Positions 11,357-25,830 of a stretch of DNA of 64,000 nt are shown one piece after another; position 1 is the stretch's first letter; each line of letters opens with the position of its first letter. This stretch comes from Termitomyces sp. T153. Its lineage: Eukaryota > Basidiomycota > Agaricomycetes > Agaricales > Lyophyllaceae. The position numbers were made by a program, and so were the translations under genes. The stretch is taken from NCBI GenBank assembly GCA_018296165.2, contig JACKQL020000110.1, forward strand, positions 62,001 to 126,000, written 5' to 3'. The notes under the pieces were generated by a model. The model was not told the DNA's origin, made no database searches, and was given only the letters and a program-made list of their open reading frames with translations.

Positions 11357-12702
11357 ATGACCTCCTTGAAAGTCGAATACCGTCAACTTGGCAAATCGGG
11401 ACTCAGGGTCTCCGTACCAATTGTGCGTCTTCGTCTGATTTTGTTCTGTATACATTTTCTTGACATTTTCATATGTGTAGGTCGGAGCGATGAGCTTCGG
11501 TTCACCCGCATGGGCTGTAAGTCTTTTCATCATGCTTGACTGCCATTGTACGACAGGGTTCAATGCGGGGACTTGCAGAATTGGGTGATAGGCGAGGAAT
11601 CGGCGTTCAAGGTACTTGACGCTGCTTGGGAGTTGGGAATCAATACTATTGATACTGCGAACGTATACTCTAATGGTGAGTCGGAGCGTATTATTGGGAA
11701 ATGGATTGAGCAGGTACGAATCATATATATATTTCTGTAATATGTAATAAAGGCTGCAGAATTCTGACGGGCTCAAATGTAGAATAAGATTCCCCGCGAG
11801 CGTTTGATCATTGCCACGAAATGTCATGGCCTCGTCGGAAACTCACCAGACGTACGCACTGCCCTCAACCCACATCTTCGCAACCACCGTGACTACATCA
11901 ATCAAAGCGGTCTTTCGCGCGCAGCGATATTCAACGCTGTCGATGCCTCTCTTCAACGCCTGAAACTAAGCTATATCGATCTTTTGCAGATTCATAGGTT
12001 TGATCCAAGAACGCCGGTGGTCGAGACGATGAAAGCTTTGCATGATCTTGTGCAGAGCGGGAAAGTTAGGTATATCGGCGCGAGTAGTATGCGGTCTTGG
12101 CAATTTGCGTTGATGAATGAGGTCGCGGATAAACATGGGTGGACCAAGTTTGTCAGTATGCAGAACGAGTATTCGTTGCTCTACCGGGAGGAAGTACGTC
12201 TTTCTTCTCTTCCCCTTTCCAAGCCATTACTGAAAAAGACACCTGGCACCCATTAGGAACGCGAGATGAACGCATACTGCAACTACCACGGCATAGGGCT
12301 CATTCCCTGGGCTCCACTTGCCGCCGGCGTCCTGGCACGTCCTTTGGAGGTCAGCACTACCCGCAGCGATTCAACCAAGAACACACCATTCTACAACGAG
12401 ATCACGTCTGCTGATCGGGAGATCGTCAGGCGTGTAGCAGAAATCGCGAAAAAGAAGGGTGTGAAGCAAGGTCAGGTCGCGCTTGCATGGGTTCAGGTCA
12501 AAGTGGCTAGTCCAATCGTTGGTGTGAGTTCAGTCGAGAGGCTTAAGGAAGCGATTACTACGGGCATTGAGTTGAATGAGGAGGAGATTAAATATCTTGA
12601 GGATCCGTGAGTATCGCGCATATCCTTTTATCAACTGTGATTTTTTTGATAGAACGGTTGCGTTATAGGTATCAACCCAAGCCTGTTCGTGGACATGCTT
12701 GA
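11357..12702 (+). CDS. Aldo/keto reductase (fungal AKR, aryl-alcohol dehydrogenase-like)
   Basis: NADPH-dependent reduction of aldehydes or ketones, probably cytosolic. Six exons: 11357-11422, 11481-11516, 11579-11713, 11783-12193, 12257-12606, 12669-12702; 343 residues. The start reads [19 protein letters not shown], the typical first beta-strand. The catalytic tetrad is complete: D59 and Y64 in [17 protein letters not shown]92 in IIATKCHG, H150 in LLQIHRFD. The C-terminal cofactor region keeps [12 protein letters not shown] and the [12 protein letters not shown] motif used for NADPH phosphate binding. The second intron uses the acceptor at 11578 (ACTTGCAG); the nearer AG at 11556 breaks the frame. 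Close relatives are often annotated as aryl-alcohol dehydrogenases or beta-subunit-like AKRs; the true substrate is unknown. Confidence 0.9.
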
Positions 12703-13311
12703 TTCCGCGGGTGGGAAATGAAAGATATCGAACCTCGTTACTTGCATACGCTCCTCCGTACCTTTGAGATGTTACAAATTTTTCTGTGTTGTTAGGTATT
12801 GTAGAAGGCGTCCAGGTCTGATGAGCCGTTTGATTTTTCTAACCTATCAACCCATTAACCCATTCCACATATTTCCTCCATTTTGTAAATTTTGCTGTGA
12901 AGTCTCACCCAAAGTCCGAGTGCATATCTACCTGTCAAAAAATGCAATTTTCCCACCCGGTGCATACGCAAAGACACCTACTCTCATCCGAAGTCCTCCG
13001 AGCAACAGTTCCATGCAACTTCTCGTCAAAAATGTAGCTTTCCCATAGATAAATGCGTCCAATCCATTATGCTCACGGATGGCTGGTGCGTTGAGGGTTA
13101 TGGTTGTTGTTAGGCAATGTATGTGAGTGGTAGTTGCGATTGGTTCTGTGCAGAGGAAATAGGCAAAATTTGGACCGTCGAACGTTCAGAGCATCGATCG
13201 ATGTCATATTGGAACGCGGGACCTGACGCAGACGGGGAGCATCACACAGAGTCATCGACGACATTCCCAACCAACGCTCCCAACCCTCATCTCGACTCAA
13301 AGCCCTAAATA
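12703..13311. other. Convergent intergenic region
   Basis: Six hundred bases between the 3' ends of the AKR gene (plus) and the GDSL esterase gene (minus). The open frames here are short and show no family signal. Terminators for both genes must lie here but I could not identify them. Confidence 0.45.
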
Positions 13312-14620
13312 TCAGATGCCCAATGCCCCAACCAACCTCTCGCAAACAATCGCATGCACCTCCCCTCTCAAATGCAGCTCGTCCTTCCAAATACCTCCGC
13401 CCTCCTCCATAACGTCGTCCTCGCTGAAATCGTACTCTAGCGGATCGTTTAGGACCTCAGTGAGTACTTGGTGAGTTGAGAAGAGGAACACGGTCGCGTG
13501 GGTAGTTGATTCTACAAAGGAGGTTGTGTGGGTTTCGAGGAGGAGTTGAAAGTTTGTATACGATCTCGTATAGCGTCTGAGCATTCAGCTGTGAATGGAT
13601 GGTTAATTCTTAGTATTAGTGTTCATGTATGGAAAGGAAAGAAGAGAAACACATGCCCTGCGGGGAGAAATCAACAGGCGGAACATCAAGCACTACAAAA
13701 TTTCTGGCACGCGCTTTGACATACAAATCATGCATCGCGTCAGAGATGAGCTCTGCGACGCTGTCGAGTTCGTCTTCATCCATTAATGAAAGATCGTTTA
13801 TGCCGAGAAAGATAACTAGGAGGATTGGGGTGAGTGCGGTGAGTTGGGGCAGAAGAAAGGGAAAGGGAAAGAATGGAGAAGCGAGGTGGGGAGGACGAAC
13901 AGTATGTCGTTTTGTCGGGATCTAAAGCCTGAGTTTTCCGGATCGTGCTGAGGAAACGCGAGAGTTGGGATTGGAGATCATCCTGAGCGGATGCGCCTGG
14001 AGACGCTAAATTTAGGACTTTGGGAGCGGAGATGAGAGATGGTTCATTTTTCAGGTGGTGCTGGAGGTGGTCAATCTGAAATCTGGTCAAGCTCAGATGG
14101 ATGCATAGAGGAAATAGTATGTACCCAAGTGTCATGGTCATCGCATTTGCTATACGAGTCCCCACTGTGTTTGATCAGGTGAAGTATAGCATGGGTCAGT
14201 CGAAGTAGATAAGAGGTGCGTACAAAACAACAATGTTGTCGACCGAAGGTCGGGCGTGCCAGTGTGCGCGTACATGGCATGTTTTGAGGTATGCTGAGTG
14301 TTATGGGAATCAGTCACTTTCAGATAAAGGAGGAAAATGATCGTGAGCAGAGTGGACATACGGGAAAGGGAAGGTAGATTTGGAGCTGGACGAGCGACGG
14401 TGTCAATGTCAAATTTGGGAGTCGTCTCTTTCTGCGCGTCCGGATCCACATCGAGGAGTCGTGCTTTCTTCGAGTTAATCTTAAGAACGCTCCCGCCGGT
14501 ATCATTGTTTGAGCCAGAGTCTGCAGTAATATCGCGAGCAGCCAGCGCGGAGTGTGCCTCGGAGTCGGAGTCAGAGTCAGATCCAGGGAGGAACTTTCGT
14601 TTTTGCAAAGAAGAGGTCAT
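13312..14620 (-). CDS. GDSL/SGNH-type esterase (CE16-like)
   Basis: Serine esterase of the SGNH hydrolase fold, a family that includes fungal acetyl esterases (CE16). Minus-strand exons: 14620-14362, 14293-14224, 14164-14125, 14075-13901, 13815-13653, 13576-13312; 323 residues. Family blocks appear once the introns are removed: block I VVFGDSYS (nucleophile S113), block III FIFLGINDL (G186, N188) and block V IWKDELHLRGEVH, giving the Asp301-x-x-His304 pair. The fifth intron is placed at AT|GTGTTT to TCAG|A because only that phase gives GIRYTRSYTNFQLL, the usual strand before block V. The first 86 residues are acidic and Ser-rich and are not part of the fold. There is no signal peptide with this start, unlike most CE16 enzymes, so either the protein is intracellular or the first exon belongs elsewhere. 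Confidence 0.8.
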
Positions 14621-14824
14621 CAGTTTCTTGTTGGGATGTGGATAAGTGAAAATGACCGTGACCGGGGCACGCGCAACAAAAACGCGGTGCACGTGAGGAG
14701 TTTTGTCACATTTCACCCTCTGTCACGTCGCGGCTTGAAGCGATGATCACGTTACTGCTACCCAAAAAGACTCGAGCTCCATGACTATCTCCTCAGCTTT
14801 CCCGCCTGATAACGTTGGCATCTC

Positions 14825-16466
14825 ATGGCAAACGAGTCTCAGATAGTTGGGATCCCAGATGATGTATGAGCGGAAATAGCTATGAACCTCTGCGACATTT
14901 CCTCTGTTCTTGCATTCAGTGCGGTAGGTTCTCCAGTAGCCTAAATTCTTTGAAAAAAATAAACCGTCTCTAGAATAGGTCTGTTAAAGGTTTCAAGCCA
15001 TTTCACGATTGAGACGGGTTTGGATCGACCTAGTGACCGAAATAACTAATCGATTCCTCACCTTGAAGAGATGGGTCACGACGAGTTGTACAACCTCACC
15101 AAGCGTGTTGTGACAGGACCTCGTTGTCATCGAGAAGCCAATGGTTTTCCTCGGCCTTCGCGTCAAATAAGATCTCCTCACAATATAGATAATCTTGGTA
15201 ACATGCTTCGACCCGGTACATTCGTCCTAGCGGGTCGAGAATTCGTGATTATCTATTATCAAAGTGCTCTTGCATGCAAGAATATAGCGGACGGGTAGAT
15301 ATATTTGGGTGTACAAGAATTTGGGAGGATATCGCAACGCCGGTACTCAGATTGTGAACTTTTCAGTGTATATGAAGACAAGAAATCGAAAATTTCTCAT
15401 CGTAATCTGGCATACGAACAACTCGAAACGATTCCGCACCTCCTAATTTTATCACCTTGTTTCTCAGGTCATTATGGCGATGAGACAAACTTTCATTGAA
15501 GTTCTATCAGTAGATTTGTCGACAGGAAGAGGACCAGTCTTTGCGGTCAAGCCTATTCCTGACGTCGGTATCTGTTCCACTTCCGTTTCAATCGCGCACG
15601 ATTTTGTGGTGCGTCTCGCTTTGATGCAATCTTGGTTCTATAAATATCGACTGGGATTTTGGGGATCCACAGAATTACTTGTACGTAGTTTTGCTGATGC
15701 ATATCTAGAAGTAACCTGATTCGCTTGTCTTTAGAATGGACGGTTTTCCTTGCACGTCTATGGTCTCTAATCACCTTCTCATCGTATAATCATCATCGCA
15801 CTACCATTTCACCCTTGGTTTCTGGGATGCGCGCACCTTGCTCACGGATTTGACAGAACCGTCTGATGGTCCACGGGCTTTGTTTCCACGGGACATGCCG
15901 GAGCCCCTAATTGAACATGTAATGTCATCTCTCTCCTACAAACAAGGACATCTCGAGAGTATGTGTCCTAACTAACGACACTCAAATCTCCTTCAACTTT
16001 CTCAAATTCAACGTATATCATCCCAATGGCCGTCCAGAAAACATCGTCTTACAGGCTACATTTTGCGGAAGCCCCTGATTTAACATGTAATGTCATCTCT
16101 CTCCTACAAACAAGGACATCTTGAGAGTGTGTGTCTCAACTAACGACACTCAAATCTCCTTCAACTTTTTTCAAATTCAACGTATATCGTCCCAACGGTC
16201 GTCCGGAAAACATCGTCTTATAGGCTACCTATCAACTCCCATTTCCATGCCATTTCCTCGGGAGATACCACTCTTCCAATGATCTTGTTGAGGCAAACCT
16301 GTCCCTTGGTCTCTGTTGCCTCTATGACACCTCTGTCGCTCGCGCAGGGATCGTATGTCATGATACTGATTCTCGGTATCCAGGTCTAAGTCCCTACATG
16401 ACTCAGTCCAGTGGTACCATTTCGTACTTGACTGTCCGTAATGTCGTCATCAATTATTACGCCTGA
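14825..16466 (+). pseudogene. Decayed cop of the F-box gene at 21775-23279
   Basis: This stretch aligns along its length with the F-box gene 6 kb downstream, including part of the 5' flank. It starts MANESQIVGIPDDV, but the next codon is TGA (14867-14869) where the paralog has TTA. Further blocks match the paralog: DELYNLTKRVVTGPRCH near 15.1 kb, EVLSVDLSTGRG near 15.5 kb, and a 3' end at TAC GCC TGA (16464-16466). Several frames are broken, the stretch is shortened, and one segment is duplicated internally (15903-16059 and 16071-16228). It cannot encode a full F-box protein. Confidence 0.8.
15903..16228 (+). repeat. 168-nt tandem duplication inside the F-box pseudogene
   Basis: Copy 1 is 15903-16059 and copy 2 is 16071-16228, offset 168 nt. 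Both begin GCCCCT, include CATGTAATGTCATCTCTCTC, and end AGGCTAC. The paralog at about 22.9-23.06 kb has this segment once, so the duplication arose in the pseudogene. Confidence 0.85.
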
Positions 16467-17526
16467 TTCTGATTCATGGTCTGTCTCCTAGTCCTCTATG
16501 TATCCTAGTTGAACGGAGGTAGATGTCCCTCAGCAAAATAAACAAAACGAAACGTCGTTGTGAATGCATGTCGGTTGCATATCCTCGCGTTCAAGATAAG
16601 CATTACGGGAATGTCCTCGACGCAGAAATGACGTTGAACTTCCACATTGCGTAGGGATAGTGTAACGTCTAAACTCGTCTGTTCAGGAATTAGACCCTAG
16701 ACCTCCGTCTTGACAGCACCAAAACCCAAGATAGATATAAAAGGCCTATAATTCAAAATCAAATGTCTAGTATCTACCCCTATTGCCCCTCGATTGCTAC
16801 ATCCATGGGATTCGGAATTCGATTACGATTATCTTTCCAGGATCATTCCACTACCAGTACGAGAACTCAATGTACTTATTACCCACACTAAGAAATGATA
16901 GCGTCTAAACTTTTTCATCCAGTGTTCCAGTTTCTCGTGTTTGTTGTTTTTCGTAGAGGCATAAAGCGTAAACGATCCCGCATCCCAGTAATTTTAATTT
17001 CATTGTTTCTCGTTTTTCATGCAATCCGTGACGATTAACAAAGTTTCCATCGAAAAGTCCAATCACAGCAAGAAGGACAGACCAGTCTTTCTGAGCCCAC
17101 ATCCATCCATCTGAACAATCAAATTCATCGAATTCAGTACTCGATACAATTAGCTTCCATAACTCACGTAATACCAAAGCTCAATGTAGCACACACGATT
17201 AATAAAATAGAGGGTTGATAATAAATGATAGCGTAGCGTAGGGGGTAACGTAGCGTCTAAACTTCCTCTTTTTGTTTTTGTTGTTTTTTTTTTCGGAAAG
17301 CGCACCGCGTAACGCGTAGAGCGCAAAGTGTAAAATAAGAAAAAAGAAAAGCATCAGCAGTTGGTTGGTTGGGAGACGAGGACATGCGAGAGGGGGACTT
17401 TTCCCCAGAAAACAGAGAAAAAAAAACGAGATAGAAAAAGCAAGCAAAAGAAGAAAAGCCATCAAGGATCAACCTGAAAAGCACGAAAAAGCAAGCAGCG
17501 AAAAAGAAAACAGGAACAGGATATCA
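16467..17526. other. Intergenic region with a recurring GCGTCTAAACT motif
   Basis: No gene seen. The motif GCGTCTAAACT occurs at 16901 and 17253, each near an AAATGATAGCGT string, with a related ACGTCTAAACT at about 16665. From about 17270 to 17520 the sequence is low-complexity and purine-rich. This is downstream of the SRPK gene, so its 3' UTR and terminator probably lie here. Confidence 0.5.
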
Positions 17527-21499
<3,973 letters not shown>

Positions 21500-21590
21500 A
21501 AACCGATGGTTCTACCGTGACCCTCAATATCTGGGATCCGCGAACCTTGCTCACGGATTCAACAGGCTCCGCTCGTGGACCATGCGGGCG
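21500..21590 (+). pseudogene. Short fragment of the F-box gene family
   Basis: Contains GGTTCTACCGTGACCCTCA and then CTGGGATCCGCGAACCTTGC, matching the downstream F-box gene at about 22770-22830 and the pseudogene near 15.83 kb. Only about 90 nt are recognisable, just upstream of the intact copy. Confidence 0.7.
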
Positions 21591-21774
21591 ATCGGGGATG
21601 ATTGATTGATTTGATCTCCGATGACATCAGTTTCTGGTAGTTGACTCATGTGCCCCTTATTTCGTCCTACTTCTGTAGACTGATCCAAGATACAAGCACC
21701 TATTCAGTTTCTCGCTAGGACCCATTGCTGCTGTCCAAAAGGCTCGAGCTTCAATCCAAGCTGCCTTTCCCCTG

Positions 21775-23279
21775 ATGGTAAACGAGTCTCCGATCGTTAG
21801 AACACCTGACGATGTATTAGTGGAAATAGCTATGAACCTTTACGACATTTCCAATGTTCTTGCACTCAGCATGGTAGGTTCTCCAAGTAACCTAGCTTTT
21901 TTCAATATAATTCAAGCGCATCTTCAACAGGTCTGTAAAAGGTTTCAAGCTATCTCACGATTGAGACGAATCTGGATTGACCTGGTGACCGAAATAACTG
22001 ATCGATTCCTCGATTTTTTTACAAGACCGAATTTTGAAGAGATGAGTTATGACGAGTTGTACAACCTCGCAAAGCATGCTGTCACAGGGCCTTGTTGCCA
22101 TCACGAATCCGACCGTTTTCCTCCCCCAGCGCATCAAATAACATTTCCTCTCAAGCGTGACATCTTAGAGGATATTCATGATCCTCCACCCAATGTATTC
22201 GTCCTTCCAGGTGGACAATTCATGATCGTCTCCAGTAGAGGTGATCTTGTATTCAAGAGTCTCGTGGTTGGCAAAGATATCTGGGTATACGAGACTTTGA
22301 CAGGATGTCCCTATAATCGTAGGATTGTGAAATTCTCAGTGTACATAACAAAGCCCAATCGAGAGTTTCTCATTGGAATCTGGATTGGTACGAACACCCA
22401 CGAAATGATTATGCACCTCCTAATCTTGTCACCTTGTTCTTAGATTATGACTACACTTACAGAAGTCTCATTGAAGTTGTATCAGTAGATTTGTCGACAG
22501 GAAGGGGGGCCAGTCTTTGTGGAAAATTTATTCCCAAGATTGGTCGCTCATGCCTGTCCATCTCAATCTCGCACGATTTTGTCATCGCGTCTGGTTTCAA
22601 GGTACTATCAGTTCTACACATATCAACCTGGATCTTGGGGATTTATCATATGGATTTTGTATGTACGTTTACTAGTGCATTTACCAGTGACTGATCCGTT
22701 CGTCTTTAGGACGGTTTTCCTCACACGGACATTGTCTCTGATCACGTTGCTTGTTTATACAGATCATACGATGGTTCTACCGTGACCCTCAGTATCTGGG
22801 ATCCGCAAACCTTGCTCGCGCATTCAACAGAACCTAATCATGATCGGCCGTCGTTCCCAAACAACATGCCGAAGCCTCTCGCAAGCTGTTCCGTTTCTGC
22901 CTTCGCAGAAAAGATTCAGGTGTTCTCCTGTTATCTCTCTCCTATACAGAAGGATATTTCGCGAGCGTGTGTGCTTATGGACCAGGCCACCGGCAACTTC
23001 TGCCATTTTCTCAGATTCAGTATCTCTCATCCCAATGGCCGTCCAGAATCCATCATCTTACAGAGCAACTTCAAGCTATTCCAGCGAACCAAGGTGAAAT
23101 ATATCCCTTACAATGGTCTTGTTGGCGTAAATAAACACCGTGGTATCTGCCACCTCTCTGTTGCTCACGGTGTAGTAAAGTGTTATAATGATCCATTGCA
23201 CGCTCTATGTATGACTCCGTATAGTGGTACCATCTCCTACTCGACTTTGGATGATATAGTCATAGCTTACTACGACTGA
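21775..23279 (+). CDS. F-box domain protein
   Basis: Probable substrate-recognition subunit of an SCF ubiquitin ligase. Four exons: 21775-21873, 21931-22387, 22444-22601, 22710-23279; 427 residues. The F-box lies at residues 9-50 (TPDDVLVEIAMNLYDISNVL, then VCKRFQAISRLRRIWIDLV), and splicing out the 57-nt first intron is needed for the consensus. The remainder is beta-rich with SIWDPQTLL and similar strands, common in basidiomycete F-box proteins with a propeller-like C-terminal half; no WD repeats are certain. The last intron (22602-22709) covers sequence that is coding in the pseudogene copy, so either this is a newly made intron or a 1-nt frameshift destroyed coding sequence there. Otherwise the gene looks intact. 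Target unknown. Confidence 0.75.
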
Positions 23280-23852
23280 TCCGTAGTCTGTCTTCTAGTT
23301 CATCTATACATGCTAGTTGAACGCAGCTCGATGTCCCTAGTAGCCCTCAGCAATATTCAAGCAGAATCCTGTTGTGAACGCTTATTACCAATTGCAGATC
23401 TTATATGCCAAGTCGACAAAAATCCCGACATTGTTGACATCCTATAGACGGGGGTCGTTCAACTTCAAAGGGGGGAAGGCAGTCAAGTAGAATCGTCGTT
23501 TAAGTTCAACTCCAACCATATGTATTTTTCACAACTAGCACACTGCCGGCAAACGTATAACCTTCTGACTTCTCATCCTCTCTAAACCCCAAGTACAGGC
23601 GGTACATGATTGCTTCTTGACGCAAACCAATCACATCAATATCAGTGGTGGAATCTTTTCTGCCCATTGATGTGGTTCTTATCCAATGGTCAGTATTGGC
23701 ATTACACATGACATTACACATGGCATGGGAACCATGCAGCCAATCAAGCTCTATAATGGGTACTACACTGATTAGTTGACCACCTTCTTGCTGATCCAGA
23801 CATTCAACAGTTGGCAATTTTTGCAAGCATTATGTTTCATCACTCCAGCACG
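23280..23852. other. Boundary between F-box gene and CpG-free island
   Basis: No gene recognised. CG dinucleotides are ordinary up to about 23620, sparse to 23852, and nearly absent beyond. A minus-strand open frame (23506-23826) crosses this boundary and matches nothing I know. Confidence 0.4.
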
Positions 23853-24016
23853 ACATAACAACTTAATTCTTGTCCTTGGCCAGCTTTCAAGGCTGGGGTC
23901 CAAAATTCTTAACTACTATGGCAAGTGCTTCAATTCTCTATGCACCTACATGCCAAATCTTGGGCATTTTGATCTATACAAAGGGTGGACACCTTATCCT
24001 GTGAGATCTTGAAATG

Positions 24017-24051
24017 TACATTGAATTTCCTGCTACATTGAATTTCCTGCT
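24017..24051 (+). repeat. Short tandem duplication
   Basis: TACATTGAATTTCCTGC occurs twice back to back. It is a local duplication at the left side of the CpG-poor island. Confidence 0.7.
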
Positions 24052-24511
24052 AGGGCCCTCATACTTTTACTGTTGGCTGCAATTTTGCACTCAAATGTAC
24101 TAATTCAAGCCAGTGACCTTTGTGTATCTTTCACTCAATCCTGTGCTGGTGGATTGCTTTAATATGTTCATTTACAATTTATAAACAGAAAACAAGTATA
24201 AGGCTGCTGATCCAGCAGGACATGAAAAAATGTGTTTAGCAAAGTCCTCACATTGAGAAATGGAGTTGGGTTTATTTAGTAGAATTGAAGAATTTATGAG
24301 ACTAGGGGTCTGTGTAGCAACATGTTCTGAAATTTCCAAAATTCAAATAAAACATCATAGACAATTGACATGAATCCTATCACTGCCTCTCAAAAAGTGT
24401 ACTAGTCAAACAAAGAGTTTTACCATAGTGTTTATCCAAATCTGTAGTGTGATGAGCACAAAAGATACTTGTATTCATCAGGTTTGGCATCTGCAAGACC
24501 TTTCAAATAAG

Positions 24512-24611
24512 GAAATTCCCAATGGCAAGTTTTAAAATTTCAACCAAGTCCACATTTCCAAGAAAATTCCCAATGGCAACTTTCAAAATTCTAACCAAGT
24601 TCACATTTCTA
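24512..24611 (+). repeat. 51-nt tandem duplication
   Basis: Two copies, starting at 24512 and 24563, each running from AAATTCCCAATGGCAA to CACATTTC with a few substitutions between them. Confidence 0.75.
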
Positions 24612-25830
24612 AAATCCCTGTATTCAACTCTATATTATACTAGAATTTATGCAAGGGTAAAACAATGTTGTTATTGAAAGGAAGCAAACAACTGAATACT
24701 AGGGTTACTGGCTGGAGCACATTGAACAATAAATAACTTTGTTAGATGTGACCTCATCCACTATATAACTACAGGTAAAAATCATTGCTGCCACTGCCAA
24801 GTCTGTGATATGAAAAAGCACAGGGCTGGGGTAGTCACAAATGGCAGCCTTTGTAGCAGACCTGACAAAAGGATAACAAGTAGTTAACTAGCATAGAAGA
24901 TACAGTGGATACAGACCAACTCTTGTTGATGTCTGGCATAGCACCTTGTTATTACCACCCAATAACATTCCTCATCTAACATCTTGGTCTGAGCTGAAAG
25001 CACCAATGACAACAGAGTAGTCTGGGAATGTAGAAGCATGGAGAGAGCCATCTTGTGTGACCATATCTCATATGTGGAAGCTGAATTGTGGCATTGTGGC
25101 CTGGTGCTTTGATGATGTGCTGAGCAGGTACTTAACAAATACATCAAACAATTTGTCAGACAGGTACATATTCTCATTGTTAGAGACAGGTTTAGGTGTT
25201 TGGTGCTTAGCAGATGTAGGGCTGTGGCAACTGTTTGAGAGGAACTGAAGAGATTGTGCATCAGAAATGAGTTCAGATGGCTAGTTCTTTTTAGAGCAGC
25301 AACTTTGTAGGGTGGAAGGGGCAATTCCCACCATACAGGCTGCTGGGAGGAGATAGAATGTCTTGATGGCTACTGAAGGAATGATGCAGAAGAAGAAAAT
25401 GGATCATGATCAGTAGAGCCATTGCTATGGTGGTATGACTCCTTGCATTGTATTGGTGAAGGTGTAAGAGTGACCTCTGGGAGTGGTGGCTCAGAGTCAT
25501 GCAGCTAGCAGAGAGGAATCCAAAGTATATTAGCAAGTAGACAATGATACAGCAGTGACTCATCACTTAGCAGAGGAAAATCCAAAGAGAACAAGTCTAA
25601 GAATTCCTGCTGCTTGGTGCAGCACATCAGTGGGTGGTGGAGGTGTGGGAATGGCTATACAGAAGACTGGAGTTACTTCTAACTCTAGGGAAGTGATTAA
25701 TGAGGTAATATGAAAAGTCCTGCAGGTCTCTGGGGATTTCTAGGAGTCTGGAACAAGCCCTGGAGATGTTGAGCAAGCTGTGGAGGTGCTGGAACAAGCT
25801 ACAAAGGTTGTAAATGAAAGTTCCCTGACA

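Noticed and set aside
11517..11556. Shorter 40-nt second intron in the aldo/keto reductase
   Set aside because: The resulting frame is out of phase with the next block; the acceptor at 11578 keeps the AKR sequence.
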